From Hofstenia miamia (lineage: Eukaryota; Xenacoelomorpha; Acoela): DNA of 64,000 nt. Below are positions 27,101-42,204 of the stretch, one piece after another. The DNA is taken from positions 2,464,842 to 2,528,841 of the forward strand of contig SCFE01000025.1 in the NCBI GenBank assembly GCA_004352715.1, read 5' to 3'. Position numbers and translations under genes: made by a program. The notes under the pieces are model-generated. The model was given only the letters and a program-made list of their open reading frames with translations, made no database searches and had not been told where the DNA came from. Within the stretch, counting starts at the first letter, position 1, and each line of letters opens with the position of its first letter.

Positions 27101-30100
27101 GCATTAATAATCCATTAATATTGATTATCTAACCTTTCAATGATAGCTTAGTGCTTTTTATAATAAATCATTCTACTATCTGTGACATTCAATTCAAATT
27201 CATTATATTTTCTCAATAACAAGTCATTGCTCATTTTTATAATTTTTAGTTATATATATATATATATATATAATTATTTTAATGCAAGTAGCTTGCAATT
27301 AATAATTTTAGGATATAGAACATTTCCAATCACGCTTTGCAAGTGGGTTGTACAATCAAGAAATGCTATCTGATTCTCGTAGAAAATATCAAGAGATATA
27401 TAAAGGTGAAGAAGAAATCAACGCTTCTCTAAATATTTTTGCGGTAATGATGAAGAAATGTTATGGCGGTGAAAATACTGCTTTGGCACAATTAGGCTTT
27501 TCCAATGACAGGAGTAAGTAATTTTTCACACATTTTGCAACACCTGAATTTGCCATTGTTAGCGTATGTTTGACTTTATTTGCAATAACTCCAACAATGT
27601 TGTAGATATCGTCGATTCATCACTTGCAATATAATATGTATCTCAACATTTACAGAAAATATGAAGGAATGTGTTTAGCTAGTCTATATTTAATCCATAT
27701 TTTTATCACAAAATAATAAGAAATTTAATGAGCCTATACGTTTATTTCAAGTTTGTTCCAACAATAACAAATTAAAAGTTTCTTGTAATATTTGCAATTG
27801 ATGCGAAATATATAAAGGTATTGATTTTTCATGTAGTTATGCATAACATTTAGAATATATTGATAATGAGGATGAAAGTTCACCAGAATTTTTGCCACTT
27901 GGGGAAGACTTCCAAACTTTAGTTGAATGCTTCACTAAGAAGGATATTAAAGAAACAAAAGTTGTAGAAGAAATGGCAGAAAAACTGATTGACTGCGTCT
28001 GGTAATTTTTTCCATATATTTCTCTCTCTCTTTCCCTCTCTCTCTCTCTCTCTCTCTNNNNNNNNNNNNNNNNNNNNNNNNNNNNNNNNNNNNNNNNNNN
28101 NNNNNNNNNNNNNNNNNNNNNNNNNNNNNNNNNNNNNNNNNNNNNNNNNNNNNNNNNNNNNNNNNNNNNNNNNNNNNNNNNNNNNNNNNNNNNNNNNNNN
28201 NNNNNNNNNNNNNNNNNNNNNNNNNNNNNNNNNNNNNNNNNNNNNNNNNNNNNNNNNNNNNNNNNATATATATATAACATATAAGAGCTTATGATATCCT
28301 GCATTTTGTATTCATCACCCGCAATTGGGGATTTTCCATAGAATTCAGCGTTCTCTGATGGAAGGCAAAAATATTTCTATTTTAAGAACATGTCTGCATT
28401 CTAGTAGGATTTAATTCAAAGAAATTATATATATATTTTTTTTAAATTTATATTTACAGGATTCTTGATCACACAAGTTTCACAAACGAAAAAGCGAAAC
28501 TTGAAGCCAGTCGTTTAACTGTGGTATGTCTTAAGCTCTTGCGTGCCTTTATTCATAATGAGGAAAGAAGACTTCCATCTGATTGGGAAGATAATTTGAA
28601 GTCGAATGAAAAGTAAGCAATTTTGCATATACAAAATAGTAAATACGCCATCTAGCTTAGACATATATTTAAATGTAGGTTATTGTTGTAACTAATAACA
28701 GCTTTTCTTCAAATTGCTTTATACGAAATTTTTTCATTTTTATTCATAATATTTGTCTAATTTGGTTTTTTAGAATTCTTCTTCAAATTAAATCAGTCCA
28801 ATGCTCATTAAATAAACTGAGTGCCATTGAAAAGGTGGTACCCCTCTTAACAAAAGGAAGTAATGAAGCGGTGAAGGAGACTCTTTCATTCTTAGTTTCT
28901 TTGTTATACAACGGGAATCTTGAAGTCCAGGTATTTTTGAATTTCAATAAATTCCGGAATAGGGTATAAGACAATCGGTGAAGAACAGTAAATTTACGAA
29001 GTTAGCAATAACATCGTTGTTTATCTCGCATTATTTTCAAACCAAAATGTCATACATTCCAATTCATTTAAAGTTTTCTCATTCCCAATACAAAAAATCC
29101 GCCAGGTTTTGTTTAAAATTGGCATCATGTAGAGCATTGTTACTCAGGCATTCGGTTAAAGGGATTATAACAGTGTTTGCTTCACTCTGGTGAGTGCTTA
29201 TTAGAAATAATGGAATGCAAATCCTACATGATGTTTTTCGATTTTTTTCTATCACTTCCCTTCCGTTCATTTCAATGCTAATGTAAAATCTGATGTCACT
29301 ATGTATATTGAAGTCACAATACGCTTTATCTTTACTACTTCAAGGAGTCTATGTTCCCTTTGAAATGAAAAGGATATACGTTGTATCTATCTGTATAATT
29401 ATATATACATTTAAACACAATCATAATCATTTATTCAGTTAAGCATGTGGCAGCATACATTAGAATATGATTTATATTTTAGAATGAATTCATGAATTAT
29501 TTCCTCAGCACACGTGAAGAAACATTCTTCTTCTCAATCAAAAACCACATGCAGATTTCACTAATGGCAACAAAAGAAAAGTATGAATTAGTTATACAGA
29601 ATCTCTCTATCCTTTAATAATATTCCTTAAATAGACTTTCACATAGTTTTCCTGCATTCCACAATTTTGGAACATTTTTATTGTCATATTTCATTGTTGT
29701 GGGAAGTTTATATCAAGAACTCTGATTATTTTCAATACTGTGATTGAATATTATTCTTAAATATCACACTTAGATGTTAAAAATAGGGTTTCATTTAAAA
29801 TCATGTGATCATGTCATTTCAGTAATGCGTTCGTGTTTGGAGCTAATCTTCTGTTTGTGATGTCATGATTTTAATACTAAGACATATCATCTGCAAAATT
29901 CTATTGCATAGTATTAGTGTTCAACAGTTCATACATCATATATAATGTGCATGTTAGACATGATTAAGTAAAAGTGTAATGTAGTATTTTTAATCTTACA
30001 CTTTAAATTGTTTCAAATCTAATTTCTGGATGGAAATATGTTTGTTAATTTAAGTTAATTTTATATCAAATAAATCAACTCAATTACATGCTTTGCTAGT

Positions 30101-33100
30101 TTGCATATTTTTTAGGAAGTCATTAATATCACAGCATGAGACGAAAATTGCTGAAGCAGTGGGCCAGATGAAGCACTTGAAAAAGATGCTACTTGACCGT
30201 GAAGCAACGAAAGGCAGTCGATTGGGAAGTACAGCTATGTTGTCATCCAAAATGTCCCTAAAGCAACTTTATTCTAGCACAACCAGTCTTCGGGTTTGAC
30301 CTTAGACATATTACTTTAGTCTTCTTAATATTTGTTCAACACAAACTCTATCTTGCACTCTTACTAATAATTTAACATATTTGAATTAATAGATGTTACG
30401 CCATCTAGCAGAGCAATTCAAAATTATAAATTTTTAACTCATTTATTAAGCAATAACAATTTTTGTGAATTCCTAATTATTTTGAAGTTTTATTTAGAAG
30501 GAGTAACTTAATTATTCTATGATTATCATTATTCAAATACTTGAATTCTTAATTCCATTCGTTCTGAGGTTATGCAATGCCTTTCAGCCATCGTTTTAAA
30601 ATCATGTTGAGGTAAACAAGTATTTAGAGCAATTTATGCCAAATGAATTTTAACTTAATATAGTATTTTAAGAATTTGAATCCCTTTGAGCTGAAGTCTT
30701 CAGACGGAGGACTGCAATCAAATCTACTTGATCTTGCAATGATCGGCCGGAAATTCATATTTATTTCGAATCGTCCATGTTTACTATTTGATAACAATTT
30801 CTAATTTTATTTAAATTTTCGCAACGAATTAAAATTAACTTTCAATGTTGCTATAAATTATGTGATTCCTTTTCTAGAAAGATTTGGGGACTCCCAAGAA
30901 AAGCCTGATGGACAACGGGTACTTAGATAACAAAATACATCCAAAGGTATTGACAGAAAAGAAGGAAGTTGCAACTCCAACCTCTATTGTAAGCAGCAGT
31001 TTTTATTCAAATAATCATTTTTGTTATTTCAATCTGCATTATAATGTTAATTTTGCTCTTATTTTATTTTCATGTTTTTGCTCTTTCGTTCGACTTAGAT
31101 TCACGCGACATACTATTCAATTATTTAAAATGCTGAAAGTCTATTCGCAATTCTTAGTTTGCCTTTACTATAGTGATTTGCATGGAGCTGATTGTAAAGG
31201 TCTGAGCAAAATACTACTCATACTCATATTAAACTTAGTAGTTGTTTAGAACATACATGTTGAAGAAGAGCCTGAGATAGATAACGCTCTTTTAGAAGCT
31301 CTCAGTGCAAACGATGATGGACATATTGAGCTAGTTTTAAAGCTTTTAGGTTTGATGTGTGATGGGCAACATAATGAAATACAGGTAATTTGCATTTAAA
31401 TTTGTTTTTATCGTACACGCGTGATAAACTTACAGCCTATTGATTTAGACAAGCGTTTTAATTTACCATTGCATGACAAAATTTTCAAATTTGAAATGCC
31501 AATTTTTCTTAAAATTCTGAGTCAAGTTTTTTATTTTTTTCTATATTTTACATACCATGAATTTTGTGAATTAATTTTTTAGTGGAGACATTAATACAAA
31601 GTTGGAAAATGAGTCTATTGCTAACAAGAAAACCACAAAGTTTATCATCCCAAAATATTTTGTCAAGAATTGTGTTTTGTCGATTTCTCATTGTTATTTT
31701 CAAATATGAGTTTTGCATACATAAGTATTAACCTGTTACAAACATTTGATTTTAGCATTACCTACGTGATCAACCAGACAATATTAAGTCAATCAACCTG
31801 ATTGCAGAAATTATCACATTCCTTCAAGTCATTTATTCAAATATCAACGCAACCAATATTGATCTTGTTCAAGAACTTTTCCAAACCCTTCTTGAAGTGT
31901 CTGCGGTATTTATTTATCTCTTGTTCTAAATCCGCTGTCACACTATGCCTGAAATTTATGCTAATTTGTGATTGATAAATTGTATAGTGTGAACGCATTT
32001 TTTATTTGTAGTTTTCAAAATTTTCACAATTAAAGATATTTTAAGCGATTTCTTTAATAAAAATGAATTTAGGGAAATTTCCACAATCAAATCGTCTGTT
32101 TTGAACACAAAATCATCGATTATGTCAATCATATTATTCGTCTGTTTTCCTTCAGTTCATGCGAACTGCCAGAGGTAGTATTTTAAATTCGATTGCAAGT
32201 TATACAAATGTATCTTTTTATGTTTATGAAAAATTCAGTCTAGTATTGTAACTTCGTTGATTTCCACAATGCCCAAATGACTATTGCCCTATAATTATAT
32301 GTGTCACCATCTGTTATCATGCCAAAACAAAAGCGGAACGAATTTTTATATAATCATATGGCTGCAACATGTTACATGCCATTATGTACGTTATCTAAGA
32401 TCTCAGGAATTACTTGGCGAATTCTTAATATGATTGTAGTGTGCTGCAATCAACGGAGATTGACATTTATTTTATTTTCAACATTTGATCTCACAAAGCT
32501 GTTTTAATAGATTTTATTTTCATAAGGGATTTGATTATTTTTCATTATTGCGTAAATTTACTCCAAGGTTAATTCTATTACATTTTCAACCACATGAAAA
32601 ATTGGTTTCCGCCATTTGGAAAAATTTCTTAATAAGAAAATATTTGAAATAATTTTGAATTCATGAAATTCATCACCGTAGCACAAGTGTCCTTGACCGC
32701 CATAATGAATTAAAAATAATAATTTTCGCAATTCAAATAGTTTACACTACAGTTGTAAGTGTTTATTAATTATGCAATCTTAAGATTATTTTCTTCATAT
32801 TTTAAAATGGTAATATCGTGAAAGTGCTAATTTTGAAAAAATAACTACAGTCATATGAAACCTCACTTTTCTGGAAGCTTATGATATGAAGCTAATTAGA
32901 AAGGAAAATTTTTTCCACTTTAGTATTTCAGTTGTAACGCTGGGTGATGCATCGACTAATCGAATCGAAATCGATGCGGATGTTAATAATCGAAACGAAT
33001 CGACTGTCGATTCAAAAAAAGCCAAATTCGATAGATTATTATTTGTTTACTATTGTCTTTAAAAAGAATTACGCTAGTAATACATATCGTCGTTTTAGAA

Positions 33101-36100
33101 GAAAATATATCAACCAATCATGAACAAATAGGGCGTATAAAAGTGAAAATGTTTCTACGGTTAAAAGCACTTGCAAGATTTGATTAGATATGAAAAATGT
33201 GAATTTTTCAAATATTTATTATGGTTGTAAGGTCAAAGAAGTCTAAAATATGCTGTTAGGTCAAAATTCCGTTCTTAGGCCAAAATTCTGTTAAATTCAA
33301 TTATTTAACTCAAAGGCTTCTAAATAGAAGTCCTTAACTTAATTAGTAAATTTCTATATTTTTTTGAACACGCTTGTCAAAATTTGATTTGAATTCAGAC
33401 TAAATTTTCTAATGTCATTGTTGAGCGAAGTATTTACCGCTCAGAATTTTTTATCGTCATTTTTGTTCAAACCGCCTAACATTCCAATATGAGAATGCGT
33501 TAGGCAAACTATTCTAATAAAAGCTATGCCATTGTGTATACCAAGTAGAAGCCAACATTTTGTGTGTCCATTATTTGGAGTTAACCCTATTCTTAACACT
33601 GAATTGTTATCCTGAGCAATAATGTTTATGAAAGCAACTTAAAATTTATGAGATGTGTCTCTGAAAGAAAATGCAAAATATTCTCATTATTGATTTTAGG
33701 TGCTAGATTTAAAGAAGACCGTTTCTGAATTAATAGTTGCACTCATTGAAGAGAATAATCCAGAAATTGCCGCCAATGTAGAGGAGATTAAAGAATCGAT
33801 TGATCATGTAGCCATTCTTGAAAATGTATTTACATACTACAAATTGTACAATTTAGAGGTTAGATTACCACATCAATGTCTTTATTTTATGTTTACGTTT
33901 TAGAATGCTGAGGTGGGTAGACAGCTTCTTTATTTCGTAAACCGCCAGCTTCTTGCAAAAATAGACTAAGTGATTTTTTGAAAGCTGTAATAGGCTTAGT
34001 ATATGTCGTAAAAAATTCTGTCCACTTTTTACAATTTCGATTTAAACGCCTATTCAAAAAGTTAGTTTCAATAAACGGGACGACCATATTGATTCTATTC
34101 TATCTATAATTCGAGCACAAAAATATTATTCTGTTAAAATTTAGATTGTAGAAAGTTTGTTGGCATTTTGTTTTTTTGCAAGAAGCTGGCGAAACATAAC
34201 ATACTTGTTTGATACATCTTTGTAGTGCTTAGTGATTAACATTGCATGAAATTTTCAACCTTAGCATTACAAAAGGCAGTGAACTTAATTTGAGTCGTAC
34301 ATTGTAGTAGGTTAGATAGGATTCACGTAATCTGTACATTTTTAAGCTAGTTTTTCGTAGGTTGGCAAAATTCAATTATCATAGGCCTTTCTTTTGCATA
34401 GTTTAACAGAGACGGCCTTAGCTATGGACAATCTAGGTATCCGCCTACGGCCTTTTAGGATTTGTTCCACTACGATGATTGCAATGAAAAAAATCGTAGA
34501 TAATACATAAACATGATTTTTATTGAAGTTGAAATCTATGCGTACCTATTCCTGCAAATAACATTGTATCAGGGTATTGACCAAGTACTTGATACGTAGG
34601 TATTGTGCTTGAAACTCGGAATAGCTGATATTTAAAAATACATATTTGAGAGGTTGGGTTTTAGATAGTTTTCTTCTCCATAGTTCTAAACTAGAAACAA
34701 AAACTCAAGCACTGTTAGAGTGAAACTAAATCCATAGATTACTGATGTTACACCAAAACAATTATTGATGTTGATGACGATATGAAACTACTTGAAATTA
34801 TTACTTTTAGCTGAATACCTGATAATTCGTGCGTGGAAAAATTGTGCAAGTGTTTCGCTCAACTTGAAACTTGGTAAATGCAATATTTTTCACTACTCTG
34901 CTTTGTATATACATTTATCAGCAAATTGATGTATCGAAATACTTACAGTGGAATGTGTAAAAAGTGCAACCGAATTTATGAAAATACAAAAAAAATGGAA
35001 TTTTATCCTCTGAAAAATACAAAGAAAGCTTGTGATGACGAAATTATGCAAACAATTCTACTATGAAAACATAAATGTTCATTTAAATCTCCACAAGAAT
35101 AATATCAAGTAGAATTGGCTAGTGTTTTGTTTGATCAAGCAGTAATGTCGTTGACTGCATGCAACTTTCTCGTAACTTTGTTCTTGGATTTCTACTCCTC
35201 AAAAAATTCATCATTCGACCAAAACGATTTGATAAATTGTTACATAGTTTTGAATACCACCCTCACAGATGCATCTTGCACATATATTAATCCGAAGCAT
35301 TTATTTCACTGAGTTGCAAATATTTTCTAACATTGTTCCCAATACTGTTTCTTCTTCTCTTGATGTATTGGGTTTTATTTATGATCACGGCTTGACTATT
35401 GAAGTTAACATATGTTGCTGAGCCTTTCATATAGTATTGAAAACTCCACTTACTATTGCTTCAGGTGGAAGAAGTTTTTCCAAAATGAAATTAAAAAATA
35501 CTATTTAAGAACAACAATGATCCAAGAATTCCCGAAGAACCTGGTAATGAAATCGAATTTAGATATTCAAACTCTAATTCTTTTTGCAATGTTATGGATT
35601 TCTTTACTTTGAAAATATTAAATTTATTAACACTAGCTCATTTTGTTAATTCACAACCTTGTTTTGAGCTTGATAAGTAATAGAAATAGACACTTAGGGT
35701 TTATATGTAGCCTTTTTGATAAATTTATAGTTAGCTTAATGAAGTACAGCATGGAGTGATTATTTTACCTCAGAATTCTAGGCCAAAGCTTTACTACGGG
35801 TTCCCTTGAGGTTTTGACTGTCATAGCCAAATAGATAAAAAATAATTGGCTTAGGCTTGCTAACATTTGAGGACATAGTAGAGAAGGGCCTAGCAAATAT
35901 ATTTTATCATCCCTTATACATGAAACAAAACTTCAGTACATCGTTTTTAGTAGTAAGCGTACTCTAAGTGATTATTATATAATTGTTATTTCAGCTCGAA
36001 GAATTTGAAAAAGATCTTGAAATAGAAGACGCGAAATCTTGCAAAGAACAGATCCTTGATGTTGGGTTTCGATATTTTCACATTCTATTAAGACTAAGAG

Positions 36101-39100
36101 ACCTGCCTGGAACTAATGTAACTCTTGAGAGTAAGTTTTACGTTGATGATTTTGTAAATGAAATTCGATTACATTCTTTGAATTATAAATTTAATTGTTC
36201 CTTACAAATTCTTACCAACACCACAACGTAATCAAATGAATTTTCATCTACAAGTTAGTATAAGAAAACTTTCCAGGATTTCAAAGATATTAAAGTAGCT
36301 TTGTTAATAATCATGTTTTTGAAAAACAGGATTTTACATAGCGAGAAGTATGACACAAACTTGAGCATTATATATTCATTCATTTTTTTCAGATATATTT
36401 ATAAAACTCGCAATTTAGTATCAATATGTATGATACCATGTGGCTGTGATAATATTGTTAGATATCCAATTGAGCCATAAAAAGCTCAAGTAATTGTGTT
36501 TATATCAATTAATGTACATTGAGTGAATTCTTACTGCAGCCTCTAATGACAATTACCAGTAGGGACCCGATCGCAGCTCGTTAGCAGCTTTAAGTGTAGC
36601 ATGGAAATGCAATGCTAAATTGACTTTGATTTAGAACTCTCCGAATCATTTGACGAAAAAGAGCTGTTGAAAAACTGCTGGGATTATTTCCAAGAACATA
36701 CTATGTCAATCGAAGTACTAAAAGACAACAATTTGCAGAAAATCCATTTTAAAGTTAAAAGTGTGGTAAGGATCAACCATTTTCTTTCTTTGAATTTGTA
36801 TCCATTTCTCACTAATTTAGGATGTCTTACGAGAAGATGTTAAAGAACAGCTAAAGTGGAATGTCGATAGAACCTCACCTAGCAACAAGCAAAGGGACTT
36901 TGTAGATTGGTCAGCTGATATCATCAATGATATTAAGTATCAGACTAAGATTATGGCCAACCCCCTCGCAAGGTTTCTTGTTAAGCACGAGTAAGTTTCT
37001 TTAATTCTATTAATTGGTTTTTGATAATGTAAAAAAGATGCGAATATCAAAAAATATGCTTTTATAACTAAAAATGTGTAAAAATTGTAATAGCTTATAA
37101 TTTAGGAATCTCTGGCATAAGCTAGTGATAATGGTGACCTTAATCCTAAATCTTGTAATGCTCCTATCATTCACAGCCAACAGTAATGATGTTTTCACGT
37201 AAGCATTATGCAAATAATTTGTTCTCAATAGCGTTCCTTAGTTTAGCACTACAATTCTGTAATGCAAATTTTCAAATAAATGTATGTACGATATTTAAAA
37301 TAATAAGAGTAAAAGCACTATATTTGCTAAAAAGTTACAATTAATCTAGAAAATAAATATAAAATATATAATAATTCGAACGGAGGCAGTTGATAGTGAG
37401 CCCAACCGTTACTGTCTGCCTGCTTACGTCGCTTTAAAACGTTAATCCCATTGTCTAAAATTTATCTGTAATCCGATTCGACCGTTATTAGAAAAAAATA
37501 TGCCTCGAGGAAACCAGCCAAAATGGGAAATTTTGTTACTAATGTGCTACTCTATGGATTTTGGAAGTTTGTAGCTTATTCGAAAGAGCAACACTAGAGG
37601 AAGATTTTATCTGAAGGTCTAAAAGCCAAAAACCCAAGATCAAATTAGCTAGATCCAAAAAACTTAAAAAATTTGAAATGTTTTGTCGAGTTGGTCTACT
37701 TTGGCCGGGCATAGCTCGATCAATTTTGTCCAATGTTAAAAATTTTTACATGAGTATTTGAACTATCGATCGAACTCTATTTGTGCATATAAATTTAACA
37801 TAGTAAGCATTAATCCGCCAGAGTGCTGGTCGATCAAGTACCCAGCAGTGAATAAACAAACTTGTGTGTGTCTATGTATGTGGTGAGCTCAGTGTAAAAA
37901 ATCAGTACATGTGTTTAGCATGCGTATAACTCCCATTGTATTTTATCGGTGAAAAGAACAATTTTTAATTTTTTTGTAAATTTTTTAAAATTTTTTTCCA
38001 CTCTAATCTCATTTTCTAAATCATTCCAAATATTTGATGCTGCTCGATGAAAACTAGGATAGGAAATACTGCTGCAAATAAATGTATGTGATGGTGTATT
38101 TACTTTTAAGTAATTATCAAGAAACGACAGTGATTCTCGGCCATATTTATGCTTAAATTAAATTGAAGCTGGATAATAACAAAAGTGATAATAATTTTTA
38201 AAATTTTTACAATTTATATATACAGTTAACCATTACGAAAGCGTTGGGACCATAGTGGAATTGTTTTGATTGAAAATTGTTTCAATAACTTTTAGAATGG
38301 TTTTAGTGTAATAACATTATAATATTCAAGTTAAACTACAATTGTATTAGTATTGTATGAAGATATCTATCAGTAAATATTTTATGATATGTTATTTATA
38401 TGATATTTCTACGTTGATTATAGCTCTTCAATTGGCTAAGAAACAATGTGCTATTTCTTAGCCTATTTTTTACTTAAAAGTTAATTTTATTTAGTATAGA
38501 AAATTGGTTTGTTTTAATTTATTTGCAAAAGTGAAAATTCCTAGGCATCATTGTTTTGACATAAATATTTTTACACTCTCGAACATAACCTTCATTATTT
38601 TTTCTTGTTGAATTGTGACCAAGTTGCTAGAGTATTTCTTAAGTTCACAAATATTAAGTGCTGACCACATAATAATTTTAGTCTTCGAATGTTTAGATTA
38701 CATTTTATGCTATTCCGCTAAAGTAATAAGAAAAACTTCAAATCTACATGAATTAAAATTTTCAAAAATCTACCGAATGTCATTGATTTTGAAATTTACC
38801 TTACGGTTAGCCCTACAAAAAAGCACTAAAATACAGAATTAGGATTTTTATTAGGCCTATGGCAGTAGTTATTATCCATGGAGGCAATTAAACTCTTTCA
38901 ATTTTTTTATTGACGATTTTTGAAAAACAAAACTTTGAAGTTCAAATAATTGAAAAATTTAGCTTATTCAAGCAGAAATTTCAAATTAACTTTTGGTAAA
39001 ATGAATATTATTTAAATAATACTTTAGAACAAAGCCCTTATATCCAACTTGGTATCCCTATTTCCTCTACACATTTGGTGGCATCCATGTTGTGCTTTCG

Positions 39101-42100
39101 TTTATTTTGGTGTTGGCGTACTTTATTTCTAACAGACCAACGCTACCTTCTTGGAGTGATATCATCAACGACATAAAGTATTGTGATTTTAATAGCAAAG
39201 ATTATAATATGTTTTAGAGGGTTGTTTGGTTTTGAAACCACTCAGAAGGCGGCACATGAAAATAAGTTAGAAGTCAAATTTTTTACCGCACAAACAATTT
39301 ATTATTTAGTGAGTAAAATTTTTAATGTTATTGTATAATTTCCTAACTTAAAAGATAATTATAATAATTCGACTTCCATTAATTGCGTTATTGATTAATT
39401 ATTTTTCATTGGATGATGGCTTCAACTTTTTCTTAAAACTTTGCTAAACATTTGTAACTTTTGTGCAAATATCTAAATAAGTACAAATTAATCTACAAAC
39501 TAACCTAAACTCATGAAAATATAATAAAAATAAAAATAAAATTACAAATGAAAATTTAAGTTTCCGCTACTCATTACCTTTTCTGAATATCCAAAGGTAT
39601 TTCGATCGTCAACCAGGTTTTATTTTTTAATCCTTTTGAATTTGTTAAGCTTTATTTTACGAACTTTCAATGGCAGCCTACTCCATAAATTGCCTTATAT
39701 ATGATTACACATTTGAATTAATAAAATACTAATTAATGATCACGTTTACAGTTATTTTTAATGTGTCTGCATTTTTTTGAAACACCCTGTACGTGTAATT
39801 AGGAAATTCTTAGTTTGCTGTATTTTTGAAAGAGTAGTTGTATTACTTGAATTTATGATATCATTTGTAGAGAATAAAACTATAAAATTACTTGCTATGG
39901 AGGAAACGTATTAATTATTGACTGGGCAATGTAAAGAACAAAGTCTATTTTTGATTCTAATTGTATGTTTTTCTAATTATAAACATTTTCAAAATTCGTG
40001 AAGAACATTCTCTTGATAGTGCACAAGGGAATTTGTGCAAAATTGGGTATTTAGGTACTAAAATTGTACTTGTAATGATACATTTAACACAGTTGGTCAG
40101 TGAAGAGTTACTTGTAACTGAAGGAAACTGATTACAACTAAAGATTGTGAAGTTTTAATGTGAAAGTTGATTGATTTGAAAATATATCCAATGTATTTAG
40201 ATATTTTTTGCATTGTCATTTTCCGCTTTGTTTTTTGATGGTTATTTCTACTGTGTGCACTTATTCCACATTGTTCCCCGTAGTCAGATGCTCATGCGAG
40301 TGCTTCAAGCAGTCACTTTGAATGGTATGATGTTAATTCTTGTTATTTTGAAATCACAAATCGCAAAATTTAAATATAATAATAATAATAATAATAAAAT
40401 GACTTTATTTAAAACTGAATAACAAAATTATTAAAAATTAAAAGAAGTAAAACAAATATTACAGGGGCAGAGAAGAAACTTTTTACATGTATATGAATTA
40501 TCATATTCAGTGCTTAAGAAGTTTAATTAGATCGCAATGGTACATAAAATGAAATGTTACGAAAGATGTCAAAATCATAAATATCATGTAATAATGCATT
40601 GAACACCGCCATATCATTATATTGACACAAAAGTGATATTGGAAGTAAATTTAGAGCAATAAGTTTATGATTATAATCAGAAATTTCGGATACCTACTTA
40701 GTACAACTTCCTTGAAAACCATACAGAAGACGCATACATCAAGATGGATAAAATCATTGTTTTATAAAGAGTAATTTTGGTAGATGTATTGGTGATATAT
40801 TGCAAAGAACAACGTAAAAACATAAAAACACGATTGCATTTTACTAGTTTGTGAGACCAGTATAAGTCATTTCTGACATAAACACCCAAATCTCGCACTA
40901 ACGAACTAGGGCAAACATCGATATCTTTAGCAAATTGTTGAAGAGACCTAGTAATATTTCCAAACATAATCCATTCAAATTTGTCAGAATTAAACGCTTG
41001 TGAAACTAATATAATACCGACCTTTTTATAGATTAGTTTAATGTACATGCGGATTCTTATTTCAAAAATGTCACTATTTCTAATTTCATATTCTTGATCT
41101 GCATTTATTTCAAAAGTATGTTTCCAATAGTGTGCATTCTTAAGTGGTCTTATACCACTTTTTGACGACCTAAATTTTTCAGAAATAACCTTTTTCATTA
41201 TTCTTTGAATCATCCAAACTTTCATATAGAAGTAGAGGTGAACGTGTGGTTGGCTGGCAGGCACTGTATTGATAAAGGCTATGCAAATTTACATGTGAGG
41301 TATCCATTTTGCTAATAAACTACGCAAACTATAAACTAATTATTGTAGGCCTCCTTCGACCGGGCATTGTAATTGAGGTTTTTTATTGTTTGTATATATC
41401 TGTCTTACATGATGGAGTATAGCTATCATTTAACAGCGAACAGATGAGCAAATGAGCATATTAGCACCCTACCAAATTAAGCAAATGAATTCGCTTCTGA
41501 CCTAATGTGCTTTCATTTCAGTCAAAGCTATTCCTTGCTACTAATTGTTATGTAGTCATATAAAAATTATATATCTATAGATAAAGTATATGCTAGTCTG
41601 TAATGTAAGGAAATTTTTTTAGGCAAATCATTGCTCTTAGTTGCTGTGCTTGGCGTTTTGATCATCTGGATATATGCTGTTGCAGGGTTTGCGTTTGTTC
41701 GTTATGCATTTATTGATGACGACGGGCTCTACTGCAACACCATGCTTCAATGTTTTGTTACTTCACTTAGATTTGGCATTATTGAGGGAATACAAAATGT
41801 AAGTTATTCATCTTGCAATAGTCTGATACTATAGAATAGCAATTGAATTATCAAATTCTTCCTCAAAAATGTTGCCCTCATATTTACCTTGCAAAGATTT
41901 TTTTCCAAAGTGACAATTTTCAATATCTACAATTGAATAAATTTTTTATATTGAAAGCATTACAAATTCTTTTACGAATATGAAGTCTTAGTAATCTGAA
42001 ACGATCGTATATTGATAGAATCTATGTGATATGTGTCATACAACTTATTTTCGTGTAAAATAATCCTTTCAAATTAGATGACATCTAAATTACTAGTTTA

Positions 42101-42163
42101 TGTTTTATTTTATCATGATTTTGAAAAATCATATAAACAAAATCACATCGTTTTCGATGTGTT

Positions 42164-42204
<41 letters not shown>

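Noticed and set aside
27837-28304. Open frames over the CT repeat and N gap
   Set aside because: Artefact of simple repeat and N; the true exon here is 27854-28001 on the plus strand.
37010-37228. Minus-strand open frame at 37010-37228
   Set aside because: Shadow of ITPR exon 36 (S1) on the plus strand.
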